The notes beneath the pieces are model-generated. The model saw only the letters and a list, made by a program, of their open reading frames with translations, did no database searches and had not been told where the DNA came from. Below are positions 45,348-56,175 of a stretch of DNA of 64,000 bases, piece by piece (position 1 is the stretch's first letter; each line of letters starts with the position of its first letter). This stretch comes from Craterostigma plantagineum. Its lineage: Eukaryota > Streptophyta > Magnoliopsida > Lamiales > Linderniaceae. The DNA lies in assembly GCA_027422505.1 (NCBI GenBank), contig JAPQWV010000354.1, positions 496,001 to 560,000 of the forward strand. The letters run 5' to 3'. The position numbers and the translations under genes are program-made.

Positions 45348-48200
45348 CAGGGGCGGAGCTAGGATATAAACTCAGGGTAGGCGGGTTAAAATAAACCAAA
45401 GACGAGAAATACTAATAAAATACGCATCAAAAAATTACATTACAGCTGCTCTTTTCGAGTCTTCATATTTTGAAATCTTTGGATGATAGCATCATTATCA
45501 ATATTAAGAAATATTTCTTTTTCTATGTAAACAATGAGACTATCATTCATCCAACTATCACTCATTCGATTTCGCAACTTATCTTTCACGATTCCCATGG
45601 CTGAAAACACTCTCTCAACGGTAGCGGTTGCAACGGGAAGAATCAATGCCAACGTCAAGAGCTTATAAACCAAAGGATACACCAAATTTTTCTTTGACGC
45701 AACTAGCTTTTCTGAAAGATCAGTTAGACCCTGCAATCCTTGAAATTCTTTGTTAGCACGCATATCACAAATGTATGTTTCGAGCACATCATCAAGTATA
45801 AGAAGATCCGAGCTCGAGAAATCCAAGGATAGAGCTGAGCTAGTCGAATCAATTTCTTCTTGTCAAAAGCAGAAAATGAATCTTGCGGACATAGGCAAGC
45901 AACGCAAAGAAGTAACTCCTTAGTTGCCTCTGAAAAACGATCATTTAATTCTTGAAGCTGCATATCAATGACACCATAGAATAACTCCACACGATAATGA
46001 TGCAAATTTGTCACTTCTGGAGGATTACGATGAGGACGACCACGAGGTGCCCAACGCTTAAATATATCATCCATTTTGGGAATATTAATGTGATGTTGCT
46101 CACAGAAGCCCTGAACCTTCTCTACAAATGAATCCCAACCATCATCTCTAATCATTTGGAGTCGGCTTTTGCATACTTGTACCAATTCCATTGCATTCAC
46201 AATATCTTGATCTTTCTTTTGCAATGCCGCTGACAGTTCACTCGAAATCCCCAAGATATATTTCATCAAATGTAGATTGAACGCAAAATCAAAAGAAAGA
46301 ATTGATTCCAATAAATTATATGCCTCGGTTCTTTGGTCAGGAGAACTGGAATTATCTTCATAGATCATTTCTAGCACATCAGTAACAGCAGAAAACATGG
46401 AAATTAGGCTCACCAAAGAATTATAGTGTGAACCCCAACGTGTATCTCCTGCGCGTTGAAGATTAGTTTGTTGATTAAGTCCACGACCACTTGCAATATC
46501 ACCCATCTCTAATGCATTAGCAATAAAATCTTGATGCTTCTCTCTAAGAAGATCATAACGTTTGCAAGACGCACCAGCAACATTTACCACATCGCCGACA
46601 ACACGGAAGAAATTAGAAATTGGTAGATTTTTCTTAGCCACGGCTACAAGAGCTAGCTGAAGTTGATGAGCAAAACAATGAATGTAAAATGCACATGGGT
46701 TCTCCTTCAAAATAAGTGCTTTCAAACCATTAAATTTACCCTGCATATTACTCGCTCCATCATAACCTTGTCCTCTCAATCGGGAGATGCTCAAGTTATG
46801 TTTCGAGAACATACCATCAATAGCAGTTTTGAGCGAGAGGGCCGTAGTACTAGTAACATGTTCAATCCCAAGAAATCGTTCATTTACTCGACCACTATGG
46901 TCCACATAACGCAAAACAACTGACATTTGCTCCTTCATCGACACATCACGGGATTCATCAACCAATATAGAGAACAATGACTCACCAAGATCTTTGAGGA
47001 TAAAACTAACTGTTTCATTAGCGCAAGCACTTACTATATCCTTCTGAATATCAGGCGATGTCAACTTGCAATTCTTAGGAGCATTTTTTAATACCACATC
47101 ATTAACATCTTTATTATGAGCACCTAAAAACTCCAGTAGGACAAGAAAGTTACCCGGATTAAGTGAATCTTCAGACTCGTCATGACCTCGAAACGAAAGC
47201 CCCTGTCGCAACAAGAATCTGATGCAATCGATCGAAGCATTTAGACGAATGCGGTAATCGTTCTTCATTGTCTTTGATTGCTTTTGCAAAACTGTTTGAA
47301 TATGCTGATCTTGATTCATTAGCGCCTCACATTTCATTCGAGCTTTATGATGTTCGCTGTCGTGTTGACCAACGTGAATATTTAATTTATCCTTCATCTT
47401 CCAGTTTGTGAATCCTTCGCTAACAAAAGTCTCGCCACCAGATTGTTTTCCCTTAGTCGTCTTGAACAGATAACAATATAAACAATATGCTGCATCTTTT
47501 TCTATACTGTACTCCAACCAATCTCCATATTCCTTAAACCATGCCGAATTGAACCGTCGAAATTGAGTTGTTCCAAATTTTCTTTTCGGAAATTCATGAC
47601 CTAGGTTGGCACGAACCCTTTTGCAAATACGCCCTTCGAACTTGATCTCGTATGTTAGGATCGTAGTCGCAAATTGGAACCCTTAACCCTGGATCTGCTT
47701 GTAGTTGTGAAAAATCAAATGCTTTAACACTGACATCTGTGGTGTTTTGTGCTCCGGTATCTGAAGCTTTTCTTTTAAAATATCTTTGCATTGTGAGCTG
47801 ATAGACGGATTTGGGAGTTTTCCGCTATTTTATTGATGGTGATGGTGATTAATGGCGTGTATGTAAACTAGGCTGATTATAGGATATATCTATATTAATA
47901 AAGTGAATCTCGTACAAATTCAACCAATAATTTCCACTGTAATCCTATTCATAATATCTAGAAGAAGTCCACGCGCTTTTGATGCCCTAGAATATCTAAT
48001 GGTGGGTCCCACATACATTTATTATCATACTTGTTAAAGACACGTAACAAATCCACTAATCCCAACTATTATTATATATAGAAGAAACATATGAGGGTAG
48101 GCGCACTCTAATAAATAATATTATATACATATATAGTTAACAAAAAAAAAATTCAGGGTAGGCAGCTGCCTACCCTGGGCATGAAGAGGCTCCGCCTCTG
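45348..48200 (-). mobile_element. hAT transposon, near full length
   Basis: 8-bp TSD GAAGCAGA at 45340-45347 and 48201-48208. Terminal inverted repeats: CAGGGGCGGAGCTAGG on the left, complement of CAGAGGCGGAGCCTCT on the right, with a shared subterminal CAGGGTAGGC. It carries one transposase gene. 2853 bp. Confidence 0.95.
45440..47791 (-). pseudogene. hAT transposase (ZMYM1/TTF-type, DUF4371 plus dimerisation domain)
   Basis: The N-terminus starts MQRYFKRKAS at 47791 and contains DPGLRVPICDYDPNIRDQVR. A frameshift near 47600 leads into the 597-codon frame 47517-45724, which begins in the TTF-type zinc region (DAAYCLYCYLFK) and holds the RNase H-like core with candidate Asp residues in ILVDESRDVS and GQGYDGASNMQG, and CFAHQLQLALV. 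A second frameshift near 45840 moves to the hAT dimerisation domain (ATATVERVFSAMGIVKDKLR, ending at 45440). In life it cuts and pastes hAT ends. Two frameshifts make this copy inactive, but domain content is otherwise complete. Confidence 0.93.
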
Positions 48201-49262
48201 GAAGCAGACACCGCATGATATCGCCCGCATTGTTGGCACTGTGGGACGAGATTTGGAGGTCGAACTGAGATATTAGTTGGTCCCTGGTTCGGCCTCGGTT
48301 GCCAATTTCGTTGTCCCTGGCGATTGTTCTAATTGTCGTTAGGGCCTTTTCCAAAAAATTGTCATTTTCAGTCTCCTCCACTCCCTTGTTGACTGTCAAT
48401 TATTCTTTGCACCTCCTGCGTCTTCAAGTCTGGGCCTCCGCCTGCTCCGCTATGATCGCTCATTTCGCCACATGGGTAAATGTCATCCCTCGTGTTCCAG
48501 CCATGCTAACGTCTCTGTAGACCTCTAGTTTGAGGCCTACCACGAATTGTGCTACTTTTAGTTCTTCTGTTGCCACCATATGTGGAGCGAATCGTGACAG
48601 TTCTTCAAATTTGCGGAGATATTTCGCGACAGTCATTCCACCTTGCTTCAAGTTGATGAAGTCGTTCATCCTACGAGCTTGCCCATGAACAGTGAAATAT
48701 TTGTCGTGGAACAGCTCTTTAAATCTTTCCCAAGTCATGGTGATAGGATCTTCTATGATTTTGACGGTATCCCACCAAAATCTAGCATTCCCTAGGAGCA
48801 TAGAAACAGCACACGGTACCATTTCATTTTCTGGTACTCGGCCATACATGAACATGTCTTCGACGGTGCGCAACAAGTCCTCAACCATTGCAGGGTCGGT
48901 AGCGTCCGCAAAGGTTGGAATTACGAAACCTCTCCCCCATAATCTCCACCCGTTCGGGTTGTGGGGATCGATGATTTTCAGAAGAACTTCGATTGTTGAT
49001 AAGTTCATTGATATGATCCAATTGACGTTGAATCGGTTCAGTAAGGCCCAAAGTTGTGGAGTCTTGTTCAGTCGTGGGGGAGTCAGATGCGGCTCTACGA
49101 CTTGAGCCCTCTCGTCATTTCAGCCCTACTATCGACAATAATTCACGCAAACAAGCATATTATTACTATTATCTAATCACACCAAAACATTAAAACTTAC
49201 AGGCAAGGCTGATCTCCAGGCTTTTGAGCGGTTGATGAACAGTCTACAGAATCTATATCCTA

Positions 49263-49338
49263 GGCTCTGATACCACCTACAACGACCCTCACTTTCTAAT
49301 AATAATAAATGGCGGATTTCGCAACGAAAGTCGTAGAA
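49263..49338 (-). other. Primer-binding site and remnant of the Tekay 5' LTR
   Basis: PBS at 49263-49275 (TGGTATCAGAGCC on the minus strand). LTR sequence from 49278 matches 27815 on for 61 bp, then stops at 49338, where unrelated sequence begins. The rest of the 5' LTR is gone. Confidence 0.85.
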
Positions 49339-49597
49339 AACCAGTGGGGTGTGTTCTGGCCTTGGCTACGTATTAGTGGTACATCCACGAAATACGATCT
49401 GCAGCGTGCGGCCATACGTAGGTTGTGGCGTGTGGCCAGGTAGGATCTATCTTTGATTGGTTGAGTGGTTGAGTGGTTGATTCTTTAGTTGGTTTGTGCC
49501 CAATAGTCTGTTACTGGTTGAACGCGGAGTACTCCTCTTGCTCACTTGTACATATTTTTCGCTTTATATATACATGGGACATTACACCAAAAAAAAT
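49339..49597 (+). mobile_element. Probable LINE 3' tail
   Basis: A short open stretch (WGVFWPWLRISGTSTKYDLQ) leads to TTGTACATATTTTTCGCTTT and a TATATATACATGGGACATT block, then (A)8 at 49589-49596. This layout resembles plant L1 3' ends. It may be a 5'-truncated LINE or the displaced end of the 25373 LINE. Confidence 0.45.
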
Positions 49598-50205
49598 TCT
49601 CACGGTGAACCATCCCCGTCGGGACCCATGACTATTGGGACGGGGAATCCCCGATCAAAACGGGATGGAGAGTTGACGGTGATTCCCCGTCGATGAAAGA
49701 GCGGGGACGAGATGGCGATGGTAATCATGTTTCCCACCCATCCCCCGCCCCGAACTCGGCCCCGTTTGAATCAAATGGTGATTCACCATTCCCCGATTCA
49801 ATTTCTTAATAAATACTATGAAAAACTAATTTGAGTCAAGAATTCTCAAGATCATCCTTTTATATTCAGGATCGTATTTAAAAGAAAAAAATTGTATTTT
49901 CAATATATATTCTCCACAATGCACTCCTATTCCAATCACATATTATATCAGTTTATTAAAGTCTAATATCATATTTTACATATTAATTTGTCTATATTAC
50001 TTAGTTTATGTTTTTTATGGCAAAATAAAAAAATAATGTATTAGATATACATAAATATGGGGAACCCGATCCCCGACAGTGATTACTTATCCCCGAACCA
50101 ATTCATCATAAACAGTGAATTAGTGAGAATGTTATTAAGAACGAAAACTTGGTATTGGGACGGTACGTCCATTACCAGCCCCGAACCCACCCATTGCCAT
50201 CCCTA
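49598..50205. mobile_element. hAT-like GC-ended repeat, left end missing
   Basis: GGGGAATCCCCG-type words lie at 49610-49800 and 50059-50190. The right end CATTGCCATCCCTA reads TAGGGATGGCAATG on the minus strand, a known kind of hAT terminus. The core is AT-rich. No left terminus or TSD partner is seen. Confidence 0.55.
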
Positions 50206-50741
50206 CTTGGTTCCAATGGTGTTTGATTTAAAGAATTTGGTGAGGACATAAAAACGGAAATAAAATTTAATTGATTAGGAAAATACTAGAAAAAAAAAAA
50301 AAAAAAAAAAAAAAAACAAAGAGAAAACATAAATTTAAGTTTAAAACTAAAACAACAAATCAAAATCCCCTCTAATTGGAAGGAAATAAAGACAAACTAA
50401 CGAAAATCATTTTCGATTCAGTTTTCGTTTTTCATACCAGTTTCCTTGAGCCAAACACAATGCAAAAAGTCAGGGTTGTCCGATTAACCAGAAAAAGAAA
50501 AAAGAAGGAAAGAAACAACTATTTGAGATTATGCTTTGATTTTCCAACTTGCATGATTTTTTTTTTTTTTTCAGAGTGAAGGATGACACCTCCTAAGCAA
50601 GAAAGGTCATAGAATAATCATCAGAATCTATTACAAAGACAAGTGATCAATAGTGGGATCATATACTGTACAAACCAGTAATACAAATCATCAGAGTAAG
50701 AAAGTTACTCAATTCCCTCCACACAGAAAATGCGTTAGCGC
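50206..50741. other. Intergenic and 3' UTR of the hydrolase
   Basis: Contains a poly(A) run of about 28 bases (50289-50316) and otherwise no signal. The part near 50600-50741 should be the hydrolase 3' UTR. Confidence 0.4.
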
Positions 50742-50952
50742 TTATTTCGAACCACCATCTTCACCATCCACGATTTCTTTAATAAAAGGCAAAACGACAG
50801 ATGCTAATTCGTCTTGGTGTGAGGTGTAGCTATGGTTCGCTCCGTTTACAATGTGTAAGCGGTGATTTTTTATGATCTTTGCAAACTCTTGGGCATCTTC
50901 TACAGGAATCACTTCATCATCTGATCCATGAATGCTGAGTACCCTGTAAAGC

Positions 50953-50993
<41 letters not shown>

Positions 50994-52855
50994 TTATATA
51001 CATATACTTGCGAAAAATGAGAATGTTGCTTTCTTGCAACTCTTGTCTATTGAAATAATAAAAAGCTTACCTGCAACTCTTGTCTATTGAAAGGCAAGCT
51101 TCGTGCATGTTTGTGTTGAGTCGTTCCATCACGCTTTCTTCGGTGGCTCGATAAGACACTTCTCCTAGAAGAAATAAAAGAGAAGCCAACTTAATTTTGC
51201 GCTGAAAACCGTCCAAGCACTGATTTATACGTGCGATTTATGTAATGGATCCATGCAATAACGAATTCCCCTAACTTGCTTCAATATGTTGAGTTTCTTT
51301 TGCTAGTGAAGAAAAAGATCCAAAACAAAAACCATGCCATTTTACAAGCCGAAACAAATGGGAATGATGTTGAAATGAAGAGGTTAGTGTCATCTTTGGA
51401 GCAGTTTTTGCTTACCTGTCTTAGTTTTAACATTGATGAATCCGTCGTTCTTGAGTTTTTCCAGGAAATCTTCGCCAAGGCGTTCTTTAACTCCTCGCTT
51501 GAGATCATATCGGCCAGAGATGTTTACAATGGCAGGTATGTCATGATATTTGGATCCATAGAGGAGGACAATACCACCACCTGCAGTTTTTTTTTTATTT
51601 CTGAAATTGAAGGTCTATTTGACAGAAAGTTGTATTACACAGTTAGATTAGTTGACATGCATGCATACGATTGCATAATGCCTATATTGTTTTGATTCAT
51701 AATCCAAAATTTCGAAGTATTATCTAATGAAAGTTGAGGATGCAGAAGAGAGAGGGATGGCGAAAATATTGCAATAGACATATGGTTTAGTCCCAAAAGA
51801 TATGCTAACCTTTACTGTGCCCAAGAACAACAGCAGTTGGACGATTTAATCCATTGAAATACTCGACTACAGATCTTAAGTCCTCTGTCTCACTACCATA
51901 GTTGCCATACTCAAACGTGCCTTCACTTTCCCTGAAAATCAGCAAAATTAAGCCGAAAGATAAACATGTTGCAAATAATCCTTGAGAAAAAGAACAAGAA
52001 TATAATAAAAAACACCACACAGAAAGGTATGCAATTGCAAGGTGGATAGAACGCAGTATAAAATGGCGTTTCTAACAAAATAATGCGCTTTCGTGTAATA
52101 AAGACTTTGTATTCCTTGGATGCCTTACCCATTTCCAGAAAAATCGAAACGAAAGGCACTGATTCCTGCTTTTTCTAAGGCAGTAACGAGGTTAACCATC
52201 ATATCAGACTCCTGCATATGTTGTGGAACAATAAGTTATTCAACAAAATAAACCGGTTCAAAATTGTTAACTAAACATAGTTCAAAATCTTAGCTATGTC
52301 AAAATTGAACTACTTGCTAAACAAGACTATTGCATGAGGTGATGGTAAAACTTGTTAAGGCTCTACTACGTAACTAATCATCACATAACTAAACAATGCA
52401 TACAACAATTATTTTACCTAATTTGGCATGAGTTGCATATTCCCTGCCATCAATTGTGACGCAGTTTAATGATAAATATACATGAGCATGACGTATACTT
52501 TTTGCTCTTGGACTCTGCTAAGAGATGCAAGTCCTTTCTTTTCCATAAATGAAGAATGGAAGAATCCGAGAAGATTCAATCTTCCTCCAAGAAAAAAAAA
52601 AAAAAGAAATCCTCACTTCTTAAGTAGAAGTTCTTTGAACAAAGGTAAAGGGAAGATCAAAATCATCAACAGATAAGCAACCAAATCTCCAATAAACAAT
52701 GTTCAGTCATGCAAATTCAAGACATAGGAGAGTTCACGCACCTTCGAGGAACGAAAGCCATGGCATAGGACAACAATCTTCGGCGACCCTGAATCATGAA
52801 ACACCCCGACTAGCTTTTCGCCACGCTTGTTTAGCATCGTTATTTTCTGCTGCAT
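50742..52855 (-). CDS. Serine alpha/beta hydrolase
   Basis: Exons 52855-52742, 52211-52129, 51931-51810, 51580-51416, 51164-51071 and 50943-50742, 780 nt, 259 residues. All introns are GT-AG and phases close. The start chosen is MQQKITMLNKRGEKLVGVFH, and an in-frame ATG at 52906 would add 17 residues. Visible fold marks are the oxyanion VVLCHGFRS, FRFDFSGNGESEG, the nucleophile elbow GHSKGGG (Ser), Asp in SDDEVIP and His in GANHSYTSH, a complete Ser-Asp-His triad. This matches the plant S33-type/acyl-hydrolase family of about 260 residues without targeting peptide. The substrate is unknown. It is likely a soluble cytosolic enzyme. Confidence 0.92.
50956..50998. repeat. (TA)n microsatellite in the last intron of the hydrolase
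   Basis: TA dinucleotides with one GT interruption in the short intron between 50943 and 51071. Confidence 0.85.
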
Positions 52856-53566
52856 ATCTGCTGATTTATCATAACGAATTAATGACCACCAAAGTACATG
52901 GGCCAAAGATATTCCGGCAATAACTGCAACAGAAGACTTTACACTTCTTTTTTCTGATTAGGATTTCCGTAGGACCAAAGACATTGGGTCTGTGTTTAAA
53001 AAACCCAACTAAACCACTCTTGAGAACAGATTATTAAACAGATATCAAGCATGTTTAACACCAATCGACCTTAATTATCGAACAAACCCATTAACTTCTC
53101 CCCTTCTGTAGACAATAAGACACATCAACTCAACTCAGATGAACGCTGCTGGTAATTGAAAAATTGGCCTTTGAGGCCGTTAGCAAGAATCAACATAATG
53201 TTCCCAAGAGGAACTTTCACATGATACGATTCACGAGGAGAAAAAAACAAATATACAATCAAATCCCAATATCTTCCAAGTATTGATCCACACATATCCG
53301 AGGCAAATATCGACTACTCAAAAACAGCTCACTCTTGAACATTACCCGAGCTTTGAGCTATGGCCTGAAAGATCTTGAATTTGGCGGTGAGGTAAGATCG
53401 ACTGGAAGACAAACTCCTCCTTGATTGAACCAATAGTGCTTTGTAAGGTGCGTCGATCACTAACGAATTGGCATTTGAACAATAAAGCAGCATTAGCATT
53501 AGATTCAATCAAAGTTCTGATACTTTTTTGTTGCTATGCTATGTCCTCCTCGAGCGGTTATTTTCC
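52856..53566 (-). promoter_or_regulatory. Upstream region of the hydrolase
   Basis: Probable 5' UTR, possibly with a non-coding first exon near 53300-53420 (an acceptor-like TTGCAG reads at about 52930 on the minus strand). Ends at the target duplication of the Mutator-like element, 0.7 kb from the start codon. Confidence 0.4.
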
Positions 53567-53804
53567 TGGATCGCTATTCTATCGCCCCTTTTTTCCTAGT
53601 CACCGCCACTAACGGCCTGCAAAAAAGACGATTTGCCCTTTTTGAATAAATTTTTTTATTGAAAGTCCTTTTTCAGGCAACAATTTCCATATTACAATCA
53701 CACATTCAGATCAAACTCAAACAAAACCCAAAAAAACATTCAAATCGCAATGTTGACGAAAGGGAAAGGGACAGGGCAAATGACAGAGTCTATTCGCGCG
53801 ACTG

Positions 53805-55106
53805 CTATGCAAATTCTCGTAAAACTTGCAACAACCTAGATGAATTATCGAACTTGATTCGGATTCGCTCTAAAAAAGGCCTGACCGAAATAATATGCTG
53901 AGCTACAGAACACATGCGTGATCGTGCCCGGGCGGGCTCCACATGTTGGGGGAGACGGTGTGGGCGGAAGCATGTGAAGTACTCGTAGATCCACGCCTGT
54001 AGTAACGAGAGGCACCCAGCTAAACCCCTCGCATCCGCCCTGCTTGCGAGGCCAAGCTGGCGATAAAGGTAAGCGAGAGCGGCCGAACCCCACGAGTACC
54101 CACTGGCAGAAGTCAATGAGCGGTAGAACTCATGCATGACGTCCGGCTTCACACGGGCCCCAAGAGAATCCACAATCAAGCGATGGCCTGGAATCCCGCC
54201 GGCCGACCCCCACGCATCCTCTGCATCACGTCTTTCGTCGCAACCCCATCGCCTCTCCAAGAATCCCTGAGCGCGTCCGCAGAGACGCCCATAATCTTCC
54301 TTACCGCGATCTGTCCATCGGCGACGTCTGGGGTGCCCGTCGCTCCGTCGATCGGGATACCTAGGATGTGCTCGACGTCGTGGAGCATGATCGTCATCTC
54401 CCCGAATGGCATGTGAAAGGTGTTCGTGTCCGGATGCCAGCGCTCCACAAAAGCGCACAGTAGAGGCTGGTCCAAGTGACCCACCATGGCATCTGTGAGG
54501 TGCGCAAGCCACGTGCCATCGATCTGCCTCTGCGACTCCGACGGGAATTGGGAGTACCAATTCTTAAGCTTCCCAAGCACTAACGCCCACTGCTCGCACT
54601 TCAGCAGGGGTCTCCCCTCCTCACCCATCCAGATGCGGGGCGCGATGTGCCCCAGATAACTATGGACCACCTCGTCATCATATGGACCACCGGGTTGTGG
54701 CCACTGCACCCTCCAGGAATCGTCATCTACGAACCTGGAGCGCTTGCTCCCTATTTCATTTTTCACGAATAATGCAAAAATAAATTTAACTTATTTTACG
54801 TCAATTAAGACACGACATCGCATGTCAGTTTATAGAGGAGAATAGAATTACCTGAGGAGGCCGGTACAAATCGTCGTCGGATGACTGAAACGATGATGCA
54901 TCATCCTCCACACCATGAAATGCATGCGGGTCGTAATCCCCATATACGGACTGAGAAGCCGCCGCTCGCTGCCGCCTCTCCTCCTCCCGTTCTCTACGAA
55001 CGGATGCGTCAACGCCGCGCGTCCTCGTGTGACGCTCTCTAGATCCCTCCAACGGGGGGGATATACTGCTCCGTCCGAGTAGGGACTTCCCACCCCTAGT
55101 CTGCAA
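53805..55106 (-). pseudogene. Plant mobile domain (PMD/MAIN-like) gene
   Basis: Exon 1 is 55106-54852 (MQTRGGKSLLGRSS, acidic end YGDYDPHAFHGVEDD), with a GT donor at 54851 and an acceptor near 54750. The next frame to 54176 has GHIAPRIWMGEEGRPLLKCE, then CAFVERWHPDTNTFHMPFGE and DVEHILGIPIDG, the PMD signature. A frameshift near 54180 moves to the frame ending at 53805, with LLQAWIYEYFTCFRPH. PMD proteins occur both as host genes (MAIN, MAIL1) and in Ty3 and Mutator-like elements. The TIRs around this copy show the second case. Confidence 0.85.
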
Positions 55107-55153
55107 TTAAAATTATTTTAAGAAAATAAAAAAATATAAATAAAAAATAGGAC

Positions 55154-55445
55154 CGAACAGTAATTTCGGCCGCCTTGAGATGCGGCCGAAACACAAATTC
55201 GGACGGCACTGTCCCGACCGAACGATGATGTCGATCGGGACAGAACCGACCAAAACACGATTTCGGTTGGCATAGACGCAACCGAAACGTGATTTTGGTC
55301 GGTCAAGTCACGACCGAACGATAATTTCGGTCGAAACTGTCAAGACCGAAATTATGTTTCGGTCGCGACTTGGCCGACCAAAATTATGTTTCGGTCGTGC
55401 CCAAATCCGACCCTAAATCTCGTTCGATCGGCCGTTTTTTCAAAC
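55154..55445. repeat. Array of short hairpins built on a TTTCGGTCG motif
   Basis: At least five successive inverted repeats: TTTCGGCCGC/GCGGCCGAAA (55164-55191), TGTCCCGA/TCGGGACA (55210-55242), TTTCGGTTG/CAACCGAAA (55261-55287), an imperfect TTGGTCG/CGACCGAA pair (about 55294-55317), ATAATTTCGGTC/GACCGAAATTAT (55321-55355), and a further TTTCGGTCG run to about 55445. It lies between the PMD start codon and the right TIR. Confidence 0.85.
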
Positions 55446-55779
55446 TATTACGACCCGTGTTCGATAATCTATCTACGTACGATTGATTTTTACGACAATT
55501 TGCTTACCAGTCGCGAGAACAGACCCTTTCCCTTTCCCTGTCCATGTCGGCGATCCATTGCGATTTGCGTAATTTCTGTTTTTTTTTTGTCTGATTTGGA
55601 TGTAAGATTTGGAAAGTATTGTGTGGAAAATGACTTTAAATAGAAATTTTAATTGTTTATTATAATTTTCTCTTTTTAAATTAATTTAAATATCATAAGG
55701 GCAAAAACGTCTTTTTTCAGCCCTTTAGGGGTAGTAACAAGTAAAAAGGGGACGGTGAATAGTAATTCCCTTATTTTCT

Positions 55780-56175
55780 GTCAGCACCATTTGAGCGACC
55801 CTATTTTTATTGGTCGAAAGAAAATGGTTAAAACTTTTATCTTCCAAACCATGGTTCTGAAACCGGGAAATTTTAGTGGTTTAAAATTTAGTGGTTAACC
55901 AGTATAAAATCAGAATTAAATCGGAATAAAACCGGTATCTTAAATATTATAAATATATATTTACATATGAATCAATCAAATAAACTATGTTTGGCAAAAA
56001 AAACTTAATTAAAAATCAAATAGTTAAAATAAATTAATAACTTGAGAATTAAAAATTAAATAAAAGTACAATGTATAGTGTGAGATAAAAAAAATTAATT
56101 GTAAAATTATATTACAATCTTTAATAAAAAAATCTAAATATAAAGTTGTACATGGGATTGAACCCAAGACCCCAA
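55780..56175. other. Intergenic AT-rich sequence
   Basis: No gene or clear element is seen. Confidence 0.4.

Larger units (their letters stand above)
45090..49008 (-). pseudogene. Tekay gag, split by a hAT transposon
   Basis: Gag N-terminus and capsid core at 48460-49008 (RFWWDTVKIIEDPITMTWER, then MNDFINLKQGGMTVAKY), more gag at 48209-48399, and the C-terminal zinc knuckle CFRCGKSGHFARTC at about 45260-45300. The 2.85-kb hAT element (45348-48200) lies just before the knuckle. Past the knuckle, VFTLMTEEVEANPAV / VFTLTNEEVEANPEV is an internal duplication (45115-45210). Confidence 0.88.
27815..49338 (-). mobile_element. Tekay-type Ty3 chromovirus, heavily nested
   Basis: Minus-strand element. 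The 3' LTR is 27815-41734. A polypurine tract (CTTTTAAGAGGGAGGA on the minus strand, 41735-41750) follows. Pol with a chromodomain-like end is at 41767-45073, gag at 45090-49008, the primer-binding site TGGTATCAGAGCC at 49263-49275, and only 61 bp of 5' LTR remain (49278-49338). Gag-PR-RT-RNaseH-INT-chromodomain order is that of chromoviruses. Own length without inserts is about 7.3 kb. Three later insertions are listed separately. Confidence 0.88.
53567..55770 (-). mobile_element. Mutator-like element carrying a PMD gene
   Basis: 9-bp TSD TTATTTTCC (53558-53566) and TTATTTTCT (55771-55779). Terminal inverted repeats of about 75 bp pair along their whole length with mismatches: left GGATCGCTATTC..CCCCTTTTTT..GCAAAAAAGACG, right (minus strand) GGAATTACTATTCACC..CCCCTTTTTA..GAAAAAAGACG. 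No MULE transposase is seen, so it is non-autonomous. Inside lie a plant-mobile-domain gene and a hairpin array. Confidence 0.85.

Noticed and set aside
45724..47517. Host zinc-finger MYM gene
   Set aside because: The long frame resembles annotated ZMYM1-like plant genes, but TIRs and an 8-bp target duplication around it show it is a hAT transposase.
50376..50579. 67-codon frame
   Set aside because: Lies in poly(A)/poly(T)-rich intergenic DNA with a low-complexity product.
51276..51695. 139-codon plus-strand frame
   Set aside because: Antisense shadow of hydrolase exon 4 and its introns.
55096..55306. Small frames across the hairpin array
   Set aside because: Translations of the inverted repeats only.
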